A DNA stretch of 63,685 nucleotides from an uncultured Alphaproteobacteria bacterium (GTDB taxonomy: Bacteria > Pseudomonadota > Alphaproteobacteria > Rhodobacterales > Rhodobacteraceae). This document shows positions 46,472 through 56,854 of the stretch, one piece after another (the stretch's first letter is position 1; each line of letters starts with the position of its first letter). A program made the translations under genes and the position numbers. The notes under the pieces were generated by a model. It was not told the DNA's origin and made no database searches. It saw nothing but the letters and a program-made list of their open reading frames with translations. The stretch is taken from the NCBI GenBank assembly GCA_913031285.1, contig CAJWEI010000011.1, forward strand, positions 1-63,685, written 5' to 3'.

Positions 46472-47683
46472 ATGAATTTCAAAAAAATAGATGTTTTTGT
46501 GTCAGGTGGTGGTATTGCGGGTATGGTCTCAGCACTGGCTTTTGAACGGGCAGGTTTTTCCGTGATTTGCGCGGACCCTATCCCACCAGCGACCGCTCGG
46601 CACGACCACGGCGCTGATCTTCGCACCACAGCTTTTCTTCAGCCCTCACAGACATTTCTGAAATCTATTGGTATTTGGGATCATTTAGCCGAGCATGCAA
46701 CGCCGCTTGAAGTCATGCGCATCATAGATGCCGGCGGAGCAGACGAGCCACCTGCGATCCGCGTGACCAAAGAATTTAAGGCAGGCGATATTTCCAGTCA
46801 ACCTTTTGGTTGGAATGTGCCAAATTGGCTGTCCCGAAGAGAGCTCTTAAAGTCTCTAGACAATGCGCAAGGGGCAACATTCCTGACAGGGGTTCGCACA
46901 GTCAAAATATTTACGCGAGAAAACGAAGCCCGCGTCACGCTCAGCGATGGCCAAAAAATCCATGCCAAACTCGTAATAGCTGCGGACGGTCGCTCTTCCT
47001 TTGTGCGCGAAAATGCAGGAATTAGCGTAAGAACTAAGCGTTTTGGCCAAAAAGCTCTCGCCTTTGCAGTGACGCACACAATTCCACACCGGAATGTATC
47101 GACGGAGATACATCGACGCGGAGGGCCTTTTACTTTAGTGCCCTTGCCAGACCAAGAAGGCACTGCGTCCTCAGCAATTGTATGGATGGAAACATCCAAG
47201 CAAGCGGCGCGTTTGATGGGAATGGATATAGACAGTTTCACATCAGAGATGAATATACGATCATGTGGTATTCTAGGTCCTCTGACATTGGCAACAAAGC
47301 GTACCGAATGGACTATTATAAGCCAGCTTGCGGACCGGTTAAGCGCTCAGCGTATTGCGCTTGTCGCTGAGGCAGCACATACTATTCCACCCATTGGAGC
47401 ACAGGGCCTGAACATGAGCTTGGAAGACATCCAAACTCTTATAAGCATTGCAACAAAAGCAGACGATATCGGCTCAAAATTAGTTCTGGATGCCTATCAC
47501 AAAGCCCGGATAAACGATGTCAATATCCGAGTTGGAGGCATAACCCTACTAAATCATGCATCAAGCGCCCAAAGCCAAATCATACGTGACATGCGCGCAA
47601 GGGGACTAGAAACTCTGCACGGTATAACCCCAGTCCGTAAAACGCTGATGAAAATGGGATTAGGTATCAAGTCCCAAGGTTAA
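46472..47683 (+). CDS. UbiH/UbiF-type FAD-dependent hydroxylase
   Basis: This 403-residue flavoprotein is of the aromatic-ring hydroxylase type used in ubiquinone synthesis. The FAD loop is VFVSGGGIAGMVSALAFERAGF. The middle GD-type motif is VIAADGRSSFVRENAG, and the second FAD-binding segment is IALVAEAAHTIPPIGAQGLNMSLEDI, a UbiH-family signature. I chose the ATG at 46472 over 46433 because family members start just before the FAD loop. Which ubiquinone ring position it acts on cannot be told. Confidence 0.9.
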   Translation: MNFKKIDVFVSGGGIAGMVSALAFERAGFSVICADPIPPATARHDHGADLRTTAFLQPSQTFLKSIGIWDHLAEHATPLEVMRIIDAGGADEPPAIRVTKEFKAGDISSQPFGWNVPNWLSRRELLKSLDNAQGATFLTGVRTVKIFTRENEARVTLSDGQKIHAKLVIAADGRSSFVRENAGISVRTKRFGQKALAFAVTHTIPHRNVSTEIHRRGGPFTLVPLPDQEGTASSAIVWMETSKQAARLMGMDIDSFTSEMNIRSCGILGPLTLATKRTEWTIISQLADRLSAQRIALVAEAAHTIPPIGAQGLNMSLEDIQTLISIATKADDIGSKLVLDAYHKARINDVNIRVGGITLLNHASSAQSQIIRDMRARGLETLHGITPVRKTLMKMGLGIKSQG

Positions 47684-47704
47684 TGTCCAAAAAGCTAACT
47701 TAAG

Positions 47705-48832
47705 CTACAAAACTTGGTTTATTACACGCTCAAGTCGCTTAATAGTGCCTTTGACATCATAAAGTTTGTCTAATCCGAAGAGACCTAGGCGGAACGTCAT
47801 AAAGTTTTCAGGCTCATCACAGGCCAACGGGACACCAGCAGCAATTTGCATACCCTCAGCCGAGAATTTTGATCCGTTCTGAACTGCTGGATCCGAAGTA
47901 TAGGAAACCACTACACCAGGTGCCCCAAAACCATCTGCTGCCACTGACATAATGCCTTTGGCTTTTAACAAAGCGCGAACTTGGCTACCTAATTTCCACT
48001 GGGCATCGCAGAGTTTTGAAAAACCATATTCGCGTGTTTCAACCATTGTGTCGCGAAACGCACGGAGTGCATCAGTAGGCATGGTGGCATGATATGCATG
48101 ACCTCCACTTTCATAAATTTCCATGATAGAGTACCATTTTCTCAAATCGATCGCAAAACTGTCTGAGGTAGTATGCTCCAGACGATCAATAGCACGCTCA
48201 GACATCATAACGAGACCCGCTGAAGGGGAAGCTGACCAACCTTTCTGAGGGGCCGAAATAAGAACATCAACACCGCTATCACGCATATCAACCCAAGCAC
48301 ATCCAGAAGCAATACAATCAAGCACCATCAGCGCACCTACTTCGTGCGCCGCCGCTGAAAGGGCTTTTAGGTAATCATGGGGTAAAATAACTCCTGCAGA
48401 GGTTTCTACATGCGGCGCAAAAACGATATCAGGACGCAATTCGTAAATTCTTCCAACGACATCCTCAATTGGAGCAGGACGAAAAGGCGACTGCGGGTCA
48501 TTGCCGATCTGACGCGCTTTAATCACTTCCACATCTCCAGCATCTGAGGTCGCGTCAAAGATCTGCGACCATCGATAGGAGAACCAGCCATTTCGCACGA
48601 CGAGGACTTTGGACTTTTGCCCAAATTGGCGTGCAACGGCTTCCATTGCGTATGTACCTCCTCCTGGGATAAGGGCCACGGCATCTGCAGAATAAACCTC
48701 TTTGAGCATCGTAGAAATATCATTCATAACTTGCTGGAAAGATTTTGACATATGATTGAGGGATCTGTCTGTGAAGACAACAGAAAACTCTTCGAGGCCG
48801 TCTGGATCAATATTGTCTAGTAGCGCTGGCAT
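47705..48832 (-). CDS. Class V aminotransferase (alanine/serine-glyoxylate type)
   Basis: This 375-residue PLP enzyme belongs to the class V aminotransferases related to alanine-glyoxylate and serine-glyoxylate transaminases. It has ALIPGGGTYAMEAVARQFG near the N-terminus. FAPHVETSAGVILP and MVLDCIASGCAWVDM provide the PLP-binding aspartate, and the Schiff-base lysine lies in SAPQKGWSASPSAGLV. The C-terminal part has FRLGLFGLDKLYDV. It is convergent with the hydroxylase gene (21 bases apart) and lies downstream of the two Lrp/AsnC genes on the same strand. Substrate pair is unknown. Confidence 0.88.
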   Translation of the reverse strand: MPALLDNIDPDGLEEFSVVFTDRSLNHMSKSFQQVMNDISTMLKEVYSADAVALIPGGGTYAMEAVARQFGQKSKVLVVRNGWFSYRWSQIFDATSDAGDVEVIKARQIGNDPQSPFRPAPIEDVVGRIYELRPDIVFAPHVETSAGVILPHDYLKALSAAAHEVGALMVLDCIASGCAWVDMRDSGVDVLISAPQKGWSASPSAGLVMMSERAIDRLEHTTSDSFAIDLRKWYSIMEIYESGGHAYHATMPTDALRAFRDTMVETREYGFSKLCDAQWKLGSQVRALLKAKGIMSVAADGFGAPGVVVSYTSDPAVQNGSKFSAEGMQIAAGVPLACDEPENFMTFRLGLFGLDKLYDVKGTIKRLERVINQVL

Positions 48833-48939
48833 AGTTTAACTCCAAGTTTTTTACAATAAACTAATCTCCTGGCTGCCCGAAGGCAAAGGTAATTTCGCCG
48901 CAGGGCCTTTAACCAGTTTATTCGCTAATTCTTCAAGTC

Positions 48940-49395
48940 CTAAATTGGGCCAGGCCTCCGCTCTTCGCTTAACAAAACGTTCGCCTCAACGTCACCCGCA
49001 CCTGGTAATGTCATCACTCGCCTACGCAAAATGCGTTCAAAATCAGCAATATTACGGGCTACTACACGTAGGCGATAATCATACATCCCTAAAACATGCT
49101 CGACAGTTTGCACCTCAGGGATGGCAGAGACCGCCCTTTCAAAATCTTCAAGTTGAACCCCCTTTTTTCCTGATAATTTAATCCCTAGAAAGACTGTAAC
49201 TCCGAAACCTAGCTTTTCACGATCTAGGATCAACCGATGACCTTTGATGACACCATTTTCCTCAAGACGTCTAATACGCCGCCAGATCGCAGGCTGTGAC
49301 ATGCCAAGCTGTTGTGCTAATGCCCCGGCAGATTTCTCAGCATCTTTTGAAAGCAAACCAAGCAGAGCAAAATCTATCTCATCGTAAGTACTCAT
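48940..49395 (-). CDS. Lrp/AsnC-family regulator, second of a tandem pair
   Basis: This 151-residue protein has an Lrp-type helix-turn-helix (ALAQQLGMSQPAIWRRIRRLEENGVI) followed by the RAM amino-acid-sensing domain (VTVFLGIKLSGKKG, EHVLGMYDYRLRVVA). Its start overlaps the stop of the paralogue upstream by four bases (ATGA), so the two are translated together. The pair is divergent from ilvC and lies before an aminotransferase gene, which fits control of branched-chain amino-acid metabolism. Two different subunits made from one message could form a mixed oligomer; that is inference. Confidence 0.92.
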   Translation of the reverse strand: MSTYDEIDFALLGLLSKDAEKSAGALAQQLGMSQPAIWRRIRRLEENGVIKGHRLILDREKLGFGVTVFLGIKLSGKKGVQLEDFERAVSAIPEVQTVEHVLGMYDYRLRVVARNIADFERILRRRVMTLPGAGDVEANVLLSEERRPGPI

Positions 49396-49859
49396 ACAGG
49401 AAGAACTTCATCAGATTTGATTCGGGCTATATGCATCAATGCCTGGATATCGGCAATATGGGGAAGGGCTATAATAAGCTCGCGATAGACCTTTTGATAA
49501 TCAGCCATGTCCTTTGCAATCACTGAAAGCCGAACATCAACACGGCCCAGAAACGTCTGAATTTCAATCACTTGTGGTATGCCCCGAGCAGCAGCCAAAA
49601 AATCGTCAAAGGCACGCGATTGGGTTTTATCCAACGTGATCCGCAAAGAGACTTCCACACTATAGCCTAATTTGGACCAATCAATCAGAATCTCTTTACC
49701 TAAAACCACGCCTTCACTACGCAATCGTTTCAATCGACGCGAAACTACCGCCAGAGTGCTACTAGATATTTCAGAAAGATCAGCCATCGCCATCGCCGGA
49801 TCCAACTGCAAGCGTCGCAATAAACGTCTATCGAGATCATCTAGCATTATTTCTTCCAC
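49392..49859 (-). CDS. Lrp/AsnC-family regulator, first of a tandem pair
   Basis: This 155-residue protein starts MEEIMLDDLDRRLLRRLQLDP and has the helix-turn-helix MADLSEISSSTLAVVSRRLKRLRSEGVV, followed by the RAM domain (VSLRITLDKTQSRAFDDFL, IQTFLGRVDVRLSVIA). It is the promoter-proximal member of the pair. The intergenic space to ilvC is only 116 bases and contains AT-rich repeats of the kind bound by Lrp proteins, so it probably regulates ilvC and itself. Confidence 0.92.
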   Translation of the reverse strand: MEEIMLDDLDRRLLRRLQLDPAMAMADLSEISSSTLAVVSRRLKRLRSEGVVLGKEILIDWSKLGYSVEVSLRITLDKTQSRAFDDFLAAARGIPQVIEIQTFLGRVDVRLSVIAKDMADYQKVYRELIIALPHIADIQALMHIARIKSDEVLPV

Positions 49860-50998
<1,139 letters not shown>

Positions 50999-51009
50999 TC
51001 TAGAAACAT

Positions 51010-51041
51010 CCTGGGCCAACTGATTGACCCGGGAGTTTTTT
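51010..51041 (+). terminator. Rho-independent terminator after ilvC
   Basis: The stem CCTGGGCCA/TGACCCGGG (two G-T pairs) closes a 6-base loop and is followed by AG and six T residues. It begins 12 bases after the ilvC stop. Confidence 0.85.
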
Positions 51042-51563
51042 CATAATGAAGTCTTCATCCTGTCTTGCAACTAAGGCATCTTACGCCGCATAAAGGAGAT
51101 CAGGAGTTTAAAGCCATCTAAAAATTCCAAGCGTGAGTTGGCTTCTGATCATCCTGCTTAGTTTGAACGGGAGTCCTAATTTAGGGTAATTAAACTGGTG
51201 CTAAAGGGTTAACCCCTCTCGGATAAATCGTAGATAGACGATCCTAGGGTGCTGTAATCTGGGTTTCCTTAGGGTAGAAATTATGTTGAGGTTCCTCTCT
51301 GATTAGTTATTGTGGAATTTTGATCTTTGAAGAACCGTTTCCGTTGAGCTGGTGATTACGATGGTTCTGATTCCTTTGGCCTAGACCTAAACCACTGCAA
51401 GGCCTTAAAATCCTTTTAGCTCACACCGCCTGGAACACATGTGAGCCAAATATATTTTTCAGTTCACTCGCCAACAAATACCTGCAATAGTTTGATCAGA
51501 CGCTGATGATCCAGCTTGGAGCATAAAGAGGGCAGCAGTCAATTTAACCGGTTGAGATTTTAA
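51042..51563. other. 520-base unassigned region between ilvC terminator and the M24 peptidase gene
   Basis: No open frame of note occurs. The composition is unlike the AT-rich deserts: it is more balanced and has recurring TTAGGGTA-type words (near 51182 and 51270). A loose 7-bp stem GCTCACA/TGTGAGC lies at 51419-51446. It could contain an unknown small RNA or the worn remains of a gene. I could not match it to RNase P, tmRNA, 6S or signal-recognition RNA. Confidence 0.4.
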
Positions 51564-52655
51564 ATGACTATTGCAGATAATAGACTAAAAAGACTTCGCG
51601 GAATCATGGCGCAAGAAAATGTAGACCTCGTCGCCATTGGACCTGGTGCACACATGCAATGGCTTCTTGGTTTTTACCCACATGCAGACGAACGGCCATG
51701 TCTTCTGTGCATCAGTCAGAATGGATCTGCTTTTTTAATGCCAGCGCTCAATGCCGAAGGCACACGAGAGAATACCGATCTGGCATTTTATGAATGGGAC
51801 GATGAGGCGGGTCCAAAAAATGCGCTACAAAGTCTTTTGATAGACCTTAAAGTGGCTAGCAAAGCGAGCGTTGCACTAGACGAAACAATGCGGGCGGACT
51901 TTGCAGTCCTCATACAAGAAGCTTTGCCTCAAGCCAGTAGACAGTTTTCAGCATCAACGGTCGGAGCCTTAAGGATGCGGAAGGATGATGACGAATATGA
52001 GTGCCTTAAGCTCAATGCAAAAATTGCCGATAACGCAATGCGGGCGGCGTGGCAGGGTCTCAAGGCTGGTATGCGTGAGAATGACGTCGCAGAGATTATT
52101 CGAAAATCCTTTGCAGATCAAGGTGCACAAGCCAAGTTCCATATTATAGGAGCTGCAAAAAATGGTGCCTTTCCACATCATCAAACTGGCAACACGATCC
52201 TGACAGAGGGAGATGTGATTGTAATGGATATCGGCGGAACAATAGAAGGCTATTTCAGCGATATCACGCGAATGGCAGTATTAGGGCAGCCACCAGAGGG
52301 ATATAACGAAATTCACAAAATTGTTGAACTCGCCGTCGTGGCCGCTTTAAAAGCGGCTAGGCCTGGCATACGCGCCTGTGAAGTTGATTCTGCGGCGCGC
52401 AGTGTCATTACAAACGCGGGATACGGGCAATACTTTTTTCATCGAACAGGCCACGGCCTTGGCAGTGAAGTTCATGAACATCCCTTTCTTACCGCAACAT
52501 CTGAAACAGTACTAGAGGAAGGTATGGTATTTTCGATTGAACCAGGTATTTATCTACCTGGTCGCTTTGGTGTCAGACTGGAGGAAATCATTATTCTACG
52601 ATCAGATGGGCCAGAGATATTTTCAGAGTTAACGCGAGCTTTAAATACCCTTTAG
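51564..52655 (+). CDS. M24-family aminopeptidase (Xaa-Pro peptidase type)
   Basis: This 363-residue protein has the pita-bread metallopeptidase fold. The N-terminal creatinase-like domain spans about residues 1-130 (MQWLLGFYPHADERPCLL). The C-terminal domain carries the five metal ligands: two aspartates in VMDIGGTIEGYFSDITR, the histidine in FHRTGHGLGSEVHEHP, and glutamates in FSIEPGIYLPG and VRLEE. The family includes Xaa-Pro aminopeptidase, creatinase and ectoine hydrolase, so the exact substrate is open. It is convergent with glmM. Confidence 0.9.
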   Translation: MTIADNRLKRLRGIMAQENVDLVAIGPGAHMQWLLGFYPHADERPCLLCISQNGSAFLMPALNAEGTRENTDLAFYEWDDEAGPKNALQSLLIDLKVASKASVALDETMRADFAVLIQEALPQASRQFSASTVGALRMRKDDDEYECLKLNAKIADNAMRAAWQGLKAGMRENDVAEIIRKSFADQGAQAKFHIIGAAKNGAFPHHQTGNTILTEGDVIVMDIGGTIEGYFSDITRMAVLGQPPEGYNEIHKIVELAVVAALKAARPGIRACEVDSAARSVITNAGYGQYFFHRTGHGLGSEVHEHPFLTATSETVLEEGMVFSIEPGIYLPGRFGVRLEEIIILRSDGPEIFSELTRALNTL

Positions 52656-52701
52656 ATCTTTTTTAAATATTCAGCGTCCTAGTTGATGGTTCTCGTTCGT
52701 G

Positions 52702-54051
52702 CTAATTAGCGCATGCATGGGTCACCGACTGAACAACATCATCAACGACTTTGCGCAAAACAGTTTCGCTCTCACATTCGGCCATGACACGGATAAAAGG
52801 CTCAGTTCCTGACTTGCGAATAAGCAAACGACCCCGACCCTTTAAGCTGCCCTCAGCGTCACTTATGGCCTGTTTGACACTCTGCATTTCCATCGGATCT
52901 TGGCCTGCCATGTACCGGACATTTTTCAAAAGTTGTGGAACCGGTTCAAAAACCCCCAAAAGCTGGTTCGCTGGTTGACCAGTTCGAATAATTTCTGCCA
53001 GAAATTGCAGTCCAGCCATCAACCCATCGCCAGTCGTGGAATAGTCACTCATGACAATGTGTCCGGATTGTTCTCCGCCAAGATTAAATCCACCTGCGCG
53101 CATTCTCGCAACGACGTATCGATCACCAACTTGCGTACGCTCAAGAGTAATGCCTTGATCTTCTAAATATCTCTCTAGCCCTAGATTAGACATAACGGTG
53201 GTTACCAGAGCGTCACCATTTAGTCTTCCTTCACTAGACCATCTTTGCGCCAACAGTGCCATCAGCTGATCTCCGTCAGCGACCTTGCCCTGCTCATCAA
53301 TAATGATAAGACGATCCGCGTCCCCGTCCAAACAAAGACCAACGTCTGCATTGTGCGCAATAACTGTTTCAGCAGCAATTTGGGGATATGTAGAACCACA
53401 ATCAGCGTTAATATTAACGCCATTAGGGTTTACCCCCAGCGGGATAACCTCGGCACCTAATTCCCATAAAACTTCGGGGGCTGCCCGATAGGCGGCTCCA
53501 TTCGCGCAATCAACTACGACCTTGATACCATCAAGACGCATACCAGAAGGGAAAGTAGATTTTGCCCGCTCTACATAGCGAAACAACCCATCATCAATTC
53601 TTTGCGCCCGTCCAATTTTATCCGAGTTCGCCAATTCAACTCCGTTTTCGAGAAGATCTTGAATCTCATTCTCGACCTGATCAGACAGTTTGAATCCATC
53701 TGGACCAAAAAATTTAATCCCATTATCACGAAACTGATTGTGGCTGGCTGATACCATAATGCCAAGATCTGCCCGCATTGAAGGTGTCAGCAAACCCACA
53801 GCTGGCGTAGGGACAGGTCCAAGAAGCAACACTTCCATCCCAGCAGAAGTTAAACCCGCAGTCAGAGCATTTTCGAACATATAGCCGGACTGACGGGTAT
53901 CTTTTCCAATAACAACGCGTCTGGCATGCGCCGACTTCGTACCAAAATAATTTCCAACCGCAGCGCCCAGCCGCAAAGCTATTTCCGCAGTCATAGGGTA
54001 TGTATTTGCTTCGCCGCGTACACCATCTGTGCCAAAAATGCTGCTTCCCAT
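52702..54051 (-). CDS. glmM: Phosphoglucosamine mutase
   Basis: The 449-residue enzyme interconverts glucosamine-6- and glucosamine-1-phosphate for peptidoglycan and lipid A synthesis. It begins [16 protein letters not shown]. The phosphoserine loop is [17 protein letters not shown], the metal loop CLDGDADRL, the sugar loop GGEQSGHI, and the phosphate site [13 protein letters not shown] chose the ATG at 54051, which overlaps the folP stop (TAATG), over an ATG at 54081 that would put unmatched residues in front. It is the last gene of a folB-folP-glmM run. Confidence 0.96.
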   Translation of the reverse strand: MGSSIFGTDGVRGEANTYPMTAEIALRLGAAVGNYFGTKSAHARRVVIGKDTRQSGYMFENALTAGLTSAGMEVLLLGPVPTPAVGLLTPSMRADLGIMVSASHNQFRDNGIKFFGPDGFKLSDQVENEIQDLLENGVELANSDKIGRAQRIDDGLFRYVERAKSTFPSGMRLDGIKVVVDCANGAAYRAAPEVLWELGAEVIPLGVNPNGVNINADCGSTYPQIAAETVIAHNADVGLCLDGDADRLIIIDEQGKVADGDQLMALLAQRWSSEGRLNGDALVTTVMSNLGLERYLEDQGITLERTQVGDRYVVARMRAGGFNLGGEQSGHIVMSDYSTTGDGLMAGLQFLAEIIRTGQPANQLLGVFEPVPQLLKNVRYMAGQDPMEMQSVKQAISDAEGSLKGRGRLLIRKSGTEPFIRVMAECESETVLRKVVDDVVQSVTHACAN

Positions 54052-55061
54052 TACTCTCTCCCAAACATGATCGTTTGCCACATGTCAAAAGCCTGTCGCG
54101 TCTCTTTCACATCGTGAACCCTAAATATTTGTACACCTTGCGATACACCGGTTAAAGCGGCAGAAATAGAACCAATAACACGTGCTTCTGCCACATCCTC
54201 CTTAGTAATTTTACCAATAAACCCCTTGCGTGACACACCAAGAAGTAATGGTACACCAAGACTGTGAAACAGCGAGATTTTATTGAGCAACGCAAGATTA
54301 TGCACCATTGTCTTACCAAACCCAATGCCAGGGTCAGCAATGATACGGTCGCGCGCGATCCCCTTCCGGACCAGACGATTGATTTTATCCTCGAGAAAGT
54401 CATAAACATCCAAAACAACATCATCGTACAGAGGATCATCTTGCATTGTTTCAGGAAGTCCCTGCGAATGCATCACGCAGACAGGCAATTCTTCTTCAGC
54501 ACAAAATGGTGCGAGGCCGGGATCAAATGTCAGACCGGATACATCGTTGACAAGCGAAGCACCACTTACAACAGCGGCTCTTGCCACCACAGCTTTACGC
54601 GTATCTACAGAGACTGCAACTTTCGTTTTAGTACAGATGGTGCGAATAACGGGCGCAGTCCTCTCAATCTCCAGGTCGGCCGATATCTCCCTAGCGCCCG
54701 GTCGAGTTGATTCACCGCCAACATCAATGATGTCAGCGCCATTTTGCACCATAGTTTCTGCCTGAAACACTGCACTTGTAAGATCCTCAAAACTCCCACC
54801 ATCAGAAAAACTATCGGGTGTTACATTTAAGACGCCCATTATACATGGGTTCGTTAAGTCCATTGCAGCCAATTTACGCCTTGGGTCCACAAGCCTATTA
54901 AGGCACTCTTGCGGTAAATCTTTGGCGGAGACGATTTCTGAGGGGTTGTTTCGTACAAGCCGCTCCACTGAATTAAACCATAGCCGGCCCTGCCCAAGAA
55001 AGACCGCGTCCTTCGGTTTATTCGTGTTAGATATTAGAATTGGTCTGAAGTAGTCCTCCAT
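54051..55061 (-). CDS. folP: Dihydropteroate synthase
   Basis: The 336-residue enzyme joins dihydropterin pyrophosphate and p-aminobenzoate in folate synthesis and is the sulfonamide target. Signatures are [32 protein letters not shown], then DVSGL and DPGIGFGKT, with GVSRKGFIG and [11 protein letters not shown] near the end. A 70-residue N-terminal extension before the catalytic core ([10 protein letters not shown]...) is usual in Rhodobacterales. The ATG at 55061 is preferred over 55079. It lies between folB and glmM with a one-base overlap downstream. Confidence 0.95.
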   Translation of the reverse strand: MEDYFRPILISNTNKPKDAVFLGQGRLWFNSVERLVRNNPSEIVSAKDLPQECLNRLVDPRRKLAAMDLTNPCIMGVLNVTPDSFSDGGSFEDLTSAVFQAETMVQNGADIIDVGGESTRPGAREISADLEIERTAPVIRTICTKTKVAVSVDTRKAVVARAAVVSGASLVNDVSGLTFDPGLAPFCAEEELPVCVMHSQGLPETMQDDPLYDDVVLDVYDFLEDKINRLVRKGIARDRIIADPGIGFGKTMVHNLALLNKISLFHSLGVPLLLGVSRKGFIGKITKEDVAEARVIGSISAALTGVSQGVQIFRVHDVKETRQAFDMWQTIMFGRE

Positions 55062-55099
55062 AAGCTGCTCTTGCCGCAAAAGTTATCAATTTGCAACAA

Positions 55100-56020
55100 T
55101 TACAAAGCATCTGCTTCAAGCGAAAGCGTTCGGATAGAAAAATCTTGTTCTCCAGTCGTAAAGTCACCCAACACTTGCAGCTCTTCCGCTTTTAGCATTT
55201 GCGCCAGCCAAGATGCCAAAGCAACAGTGTCAGAGACTGGAAATGGTGGAGCCTGTGTTGCGTCAAGAACCATTTTAGATGGCGCCCAAACGCTTATTTT
55301 ATTATTCTTCATCACCCAATCGAGCTCTGTTTTGGTTTCAATAACCATGCAACGATTATCCCGTGATGCGAGCATCCAAGCATTTTGCTCAATTGCTAAT
55401 AACTCAATCCGACGAGCCACCAGTACGTGATGTGTCAGGGCAGGTAATTTCTCTGGCAAGCCAACACAGAGTACGCACGGACTGGTCTGTTCACTCAGAG
55501 CATCTAGCCAGCAAATAAGATTTTCAGAATTGATCGCAGCATTAGTGAGATAAATAACACTTGGTTGCGGCATAACAACTGCCTCAACCAGACTACCGCG
55601 AGCGAGATCATTTGCACTACGTACAATCTCAACGCCCAAAGCACCAGGCCCACGGTCAAGCTTTTCAATTCGAACAAAAGTTCGTACGGCTTGGGGCTCT
55701 TGCAAAATTCGCGCTGCCACACGTTCAGCTAATGTTTCCAAAAGATTAAATCGTTCTGCCGCCAATTCAAAGGCAATCGCTTCTGTGACCTTATCATAGG
55801 ACAATATACGATCCACATCATCACCTACTTTGTGCGCAGGAAGGACCTCTACTACGATATTAAAACAGACCCTCTGAGTGGTTCCTCGCTCTTGCTGAAA
55901 TGCTCCAATTTCAACTTCTACTGGATGATCACGCAGTGAAATGCGATCATAGGCTGTCATCGAGCTCGCTTCTGCGCGCTCTTCCGGATGTTCAAACGCC
56001 AATCGAATTTCATTTGTCAT
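55100..56020 (-). CDS. folB: Dihydroneopterin aldolase with C-terminal amino-acid-kinase-like domain
   Basis: The first 140 or so residues are FolB, which cleaves dihydroneopterin in folate synthesis: YDRISLRDHPVEVEIGAFQQERG, then SYDKVTEAI, NLLETLAERVA and VRIEKLDRGPGALGVEI. Ordinary FolB is about 120 residues, but this protein has 306. The extra part resembles an amino-acid/uridylate-kinase-like fold, with WAPSKMVLDATQAPPFPVSDTVALASWLAQML recalling the WxPxK and SWDVTSDSIAAWLA-type motifs of small archaeal-type kinases, here degenerate. Long FolB proteins of this form seem usual in the order. I start at the ATG at 56020 rather than 56047. It leads the folB-folP-glmM run. Confidence 0.85.
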   Translation of the reverse strand: MTNEIRLAFEHPEERAEASSMTAYDRISLRDHPVEVEIGAFQQERGTTQRVCFNIVVEVLPAHKVGDDVDRILSYDKVTEAIAFELAAERFNLLETLAERVAARILQEPQAVRTFVRIEKLDRGPGALGVEIVRSANDLARGSLVEAVVMPQPSVIYLTNAAINSENLICWLDALSEQTSPCVLCVGLPEKLPALTHHVLVARRIELLAIEQNAWMLASRDNRCMVIETKTELDWVMKNNKISVWAPSKMVLDATQAPPFPVSDTVALASWLAQMLKAEELQVLGDFTTGEQDFSIRTLSLEADAL

Positions 56021-56132
56021 TTTTGACCGCCAATAATTGCGAACCATACTCTAAATTACAGAGCTTTTTCTCTATCTCACAATCCATGCACGTCAGTTTT
56101 AGCTTCAACTGCGGCACTTTGTGTCAGTTTTC

Positions 56133-56777
56133 TCAATTCGGTGAAATAACATTTCTGGCTGTGTAAAATTCATGCAGCCCAATCGACGCTGTTTTATGGA
56201 ACCTTAATGACCAACGAGGCAGCACGTTTTGGCTATGATAAAATGTTGCACCGTTGGTCAAATTCCTGGGAGCACCACGCATCATTATTCTAGCAATTTT
56301 TCCTGAAATTTCAAAGGCCTTCTTTTCTCGAACGACTTCATATTGACCGTCACACATATAGCTAAACTGACACCGGTGTCGCTTGGAACTACCTTGATTG
56401 ACAACACCGCATATAGAGTTTGGGAAATTCTTACTATCCATACGGTTCAATATAACTTCCGCTACTGCAAACTGCCCTTGGATACTTTCACCGCGTGCTT
56501 CAAAATAAAGTGCTTGCGCCAGACAATACCATTGCTTGTCGCCTTTTTTTGCCGGTAAAAGGTTTAAGTGGCTTTGCAAGTGATTTCTATTGTGATCCAA
56601 GTTTGTTTCGCTAAATAGCCATTTCAATCGGGCTTTTGACATGTCAGCGCGATACTTTTGATCCATATAAAAGATGTCATTAATCGTTAGCCTATTCGCA
56701 TCAGTTACTCCAATATTTGGCAGTAAAGCGCTAAAGATCGTCAATGTAATTATTTTTAATAAAAGTCTTGATAACAT
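56133..56777 (-). CDS. Cell-wall hydrolase of the SleB family
   Basis: This 214-residue exported protein has a signal peptide ([19 protein letters not shown], with cleavage expected near residue 25) and a C-terminal SleB/hydrolase-2 domain: [15 protein letters not shown] with the catalytic glutamate, then [35 protein letters not shown] and [13 protein letters not shown]. The family has lytic transglycosylase or amidase-like activity on peptidoglycan. It lies between folB and ppdK on the same strand and probably acts in wall remodelling in the periplasm. Confidence 0.9.
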   Translation of the reverse strand: MLSRLLLKIITLTIFSALLPNIGVTDANRLTINDIFYMDQKYRADMSKARLKWLFSETNLDHNRNHLQSHLNLLPAKKGDKQWYCLAQALYFEARGESIQGQFAVAEVILNRMDSKNFPNSICGVVNQGSSKRHRCQFSYMCDGQYEVVREKKAFEISGKIARIMMRGAPRNLTNGATFYHSQNVLPRWSLRFHKTASIGLHEFYTARNVISPN

Positions 56778-56854
56778 ATGCTGTAACTTCGTATCGCTTT
56801 ATCTGTAATAGACCGTTAGAGTAGTCTAACCCCCGTAAAAAAATTAGCGTGTTA

